Positions 62,801-64,000 of a stretch of 64,000 bases of DNA are shown one piece after another. The stretch is from the NCBI RefSeq assembly GCF_963662255.1, contig NC_085056.1:11310123-11374122 (forward strand), given 5' to 3'. The notes under the pieces were generated by a model that saw only the letters and a program-made list of their open reading frames with translations, did no database searches and was not told the origin of the DNA. The stretch comes from Cinclus cinclus (Eukaryota; Chordata; Aves; Passeriformes; Cinclidae). The first letter of the stretch is position 1. The number at the start of each line of letters is the position of its first letter. The position numbers and the translations under genes are program-made.

Positions 62801-64000
62801 GCACAGATGTACTTGGTATCATTTTGTTTTTCTCCTCTGTACATACTTCATCTGGCTGACTGTAAAGATATTTATTAATTCTTGGAAATCTCTGAAAGCC
62901 TTTGCAATTGCAGAACTTTGGAAAATACAATATCATGACTCTTTTTCTTTTTTTTTTTTCCTCACTTTCTGCTAAAATAACCCCCTCCTCAGGAGACACA
63001 TGTTGGAGTCCTGTTTTTAATGTAGCCTCTGGTACAGATCAAGACAGATTATTGGACTGCATTCACATTGGAACTATTAAAGAATGATCTGTATTTCTCT
63101 GAGCTGTGTAAGTTCACTGTACATGGCCGTCAAACATGGCATTTTAGAAACTATGGTAAAACAGGAAACTATTTGGAAATCACAGTCTGTACATAGCTAG
63201 AGTTTGCCAATTTAATTTGATTCACATGCTCACAATTTGGATGGTATCTTTTTAAGGAATGGTGCTTGGTTTTGCTGTGAATTGCTGCAGTATCGGTGTG
63301 TGGGAAACCAATATAAATCAGTTGCCGTCTCCACACATTGAACTTGGGTCACATCAGACTATGTCAAGAGTCCCTGACCTGTCACTGCTTTCCTTAAAGT
63401 CACAGTGTTGGGTCTCAATGGTTATCAATAACCACATCTTAAGTCTACAATATGACAACTAGAATTTTGTCTGGGCCTTGCATCCAAACACTTCAAAATA
63501 TTGATTTGCAAAGACAATTGCTAAACAACAGAAATCATGAAAAGGGAATTTATAATGCCACAAGCAAATTTATGATCACACTTGCCCCAATGCTGCTTGG
63601 CTCAAAACTGAGCACTAAGCACACTGCAGACAAAAGCACATGAAGTATGACAGGGCAGGTATTTGAAGAACAGCTTTTCCTTCTCACCATCCTGTTTTAT
63701 TCTTTGCAAACTAATAAAAGCTAAAATCAAACAAGTTGTGTAAAAAATAATGCTCCCTATTGTAACCATGGCTCTTGAAGCATGGAAGAAAAGGTAGGTA
63801 ACAAATACTGAATAGCTTTGCAAAGAAAAGTTAGTCAAGGGCTACTGTGGAAAGAAGTATGGTAATGCTCTTTCTTTCCATGACCATCTCACACCAAGAG
63901 CTATGCAAAGAGAAAACTAGTGCAGGTTTTTGGGATAAGAGATATCAATGCATATCTATTTATCTGTGGATCTCCCAACAAGACAGATTTACTCTTTGAC
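59888..64000. other. Intergenic, no gene seen
   Basis: AT-rich desert to the end of the window. T-rich tracts lie at 62182-62225 and about 62941-62960. A weak palindromic-repeat trace (AGATTTGCCCCAGTAACTCC then ACTGAAAATTCAGC) lies at 61842-61875. The longest frame, 120 codons at 61060-61422, has no family signature. Confidence 0.65.
62182..62225 (+). repeat. Poly(T)-rich tract
   Basis: T8, C, T15, then ATGAGATGCA and T10. On the - strand it reads as an A-rich run, with no retrocopy recognisable beyond it. Confidence 0.8.

Noticed and set aside
1..64000. Bacterial-type features (operons, CRISPR arrays, prophage) and tRNA or rRNA genes
   Set aside because: Intron-containing TOX3 and a CR1 LINE show vertebrate nuclear DNA. 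No regularly spaced repeats, cloverleaf genes or rRNA segments were seen.

Overview
This is nuclear DNA from an amniote, most likely a bird. Two things point to a bird or close sauropsid relative. One is a CR1 LINE 3' end with its terminal ATTCTRTG-type repeats (12462-12632). The other is several short palindromic interspersed repeats of a type I associate with sauropsid genomes. The sequence is AT-rich, low in recent repeats and almost free of long reading frames, as expected for a vertebrate gene desert. I cannot name the species.

The only protein-coding gene I can support is the 3' end of TOX3, on the + strand. An 81-bp exon (251-331) encodes the C-terminal end of the HMG box. A 1.69-kb intron follows, and then the terminal exon (coding part 2023-2763) encodes the Ser/Thr/Pro-rich and very glutamine-rich C-terminal half. 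Both exons are in phase 0 with good splice sites. A 3' UTR of uncertain length follows, with four AATAAA hexamers between 2910 and 3868.

From about 3.9 kb to 64 kb I see no gene. In other vertebrates the 3' side of TOX3 faces a large gene desert that ends at SALL1, so this stretch is probably the TOX3-proximal part of that desert. It holds a CR1 end (12.5 kb), an older CR1-like end (18.9 kb) and a possible MIR-like SINE (48.4 kb). Short palindromic repeats lie at 26.3-26.6, 27.7, 31.1, 52.9 and possibly 61.8 kb. A decayed Penelope-like reverse-transcriptase fragment lies at about 35.9-36.2 kb. There are also homopolymer and A-rich tracts, and some AT-rich blocks that could be conserved regulatory elements.

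The most interesting structure is a pair of diverged direct copies of noncoding sequence, about 52.5-54.15 kb and 58.5-59.89 kb. Two separate blocks match in the same order and orientation, at offsets of about 5.97 and 5.66-5.73 kb. The rest of the interval between them has drifted. This looks like an old local duplication in which selected pieces stayed recognisable, as expected for duplicated enhancers, although two copies of one old repeat family would give a similar picture. I found no undescribed gene system, and the claims about function in the desert are inferences.
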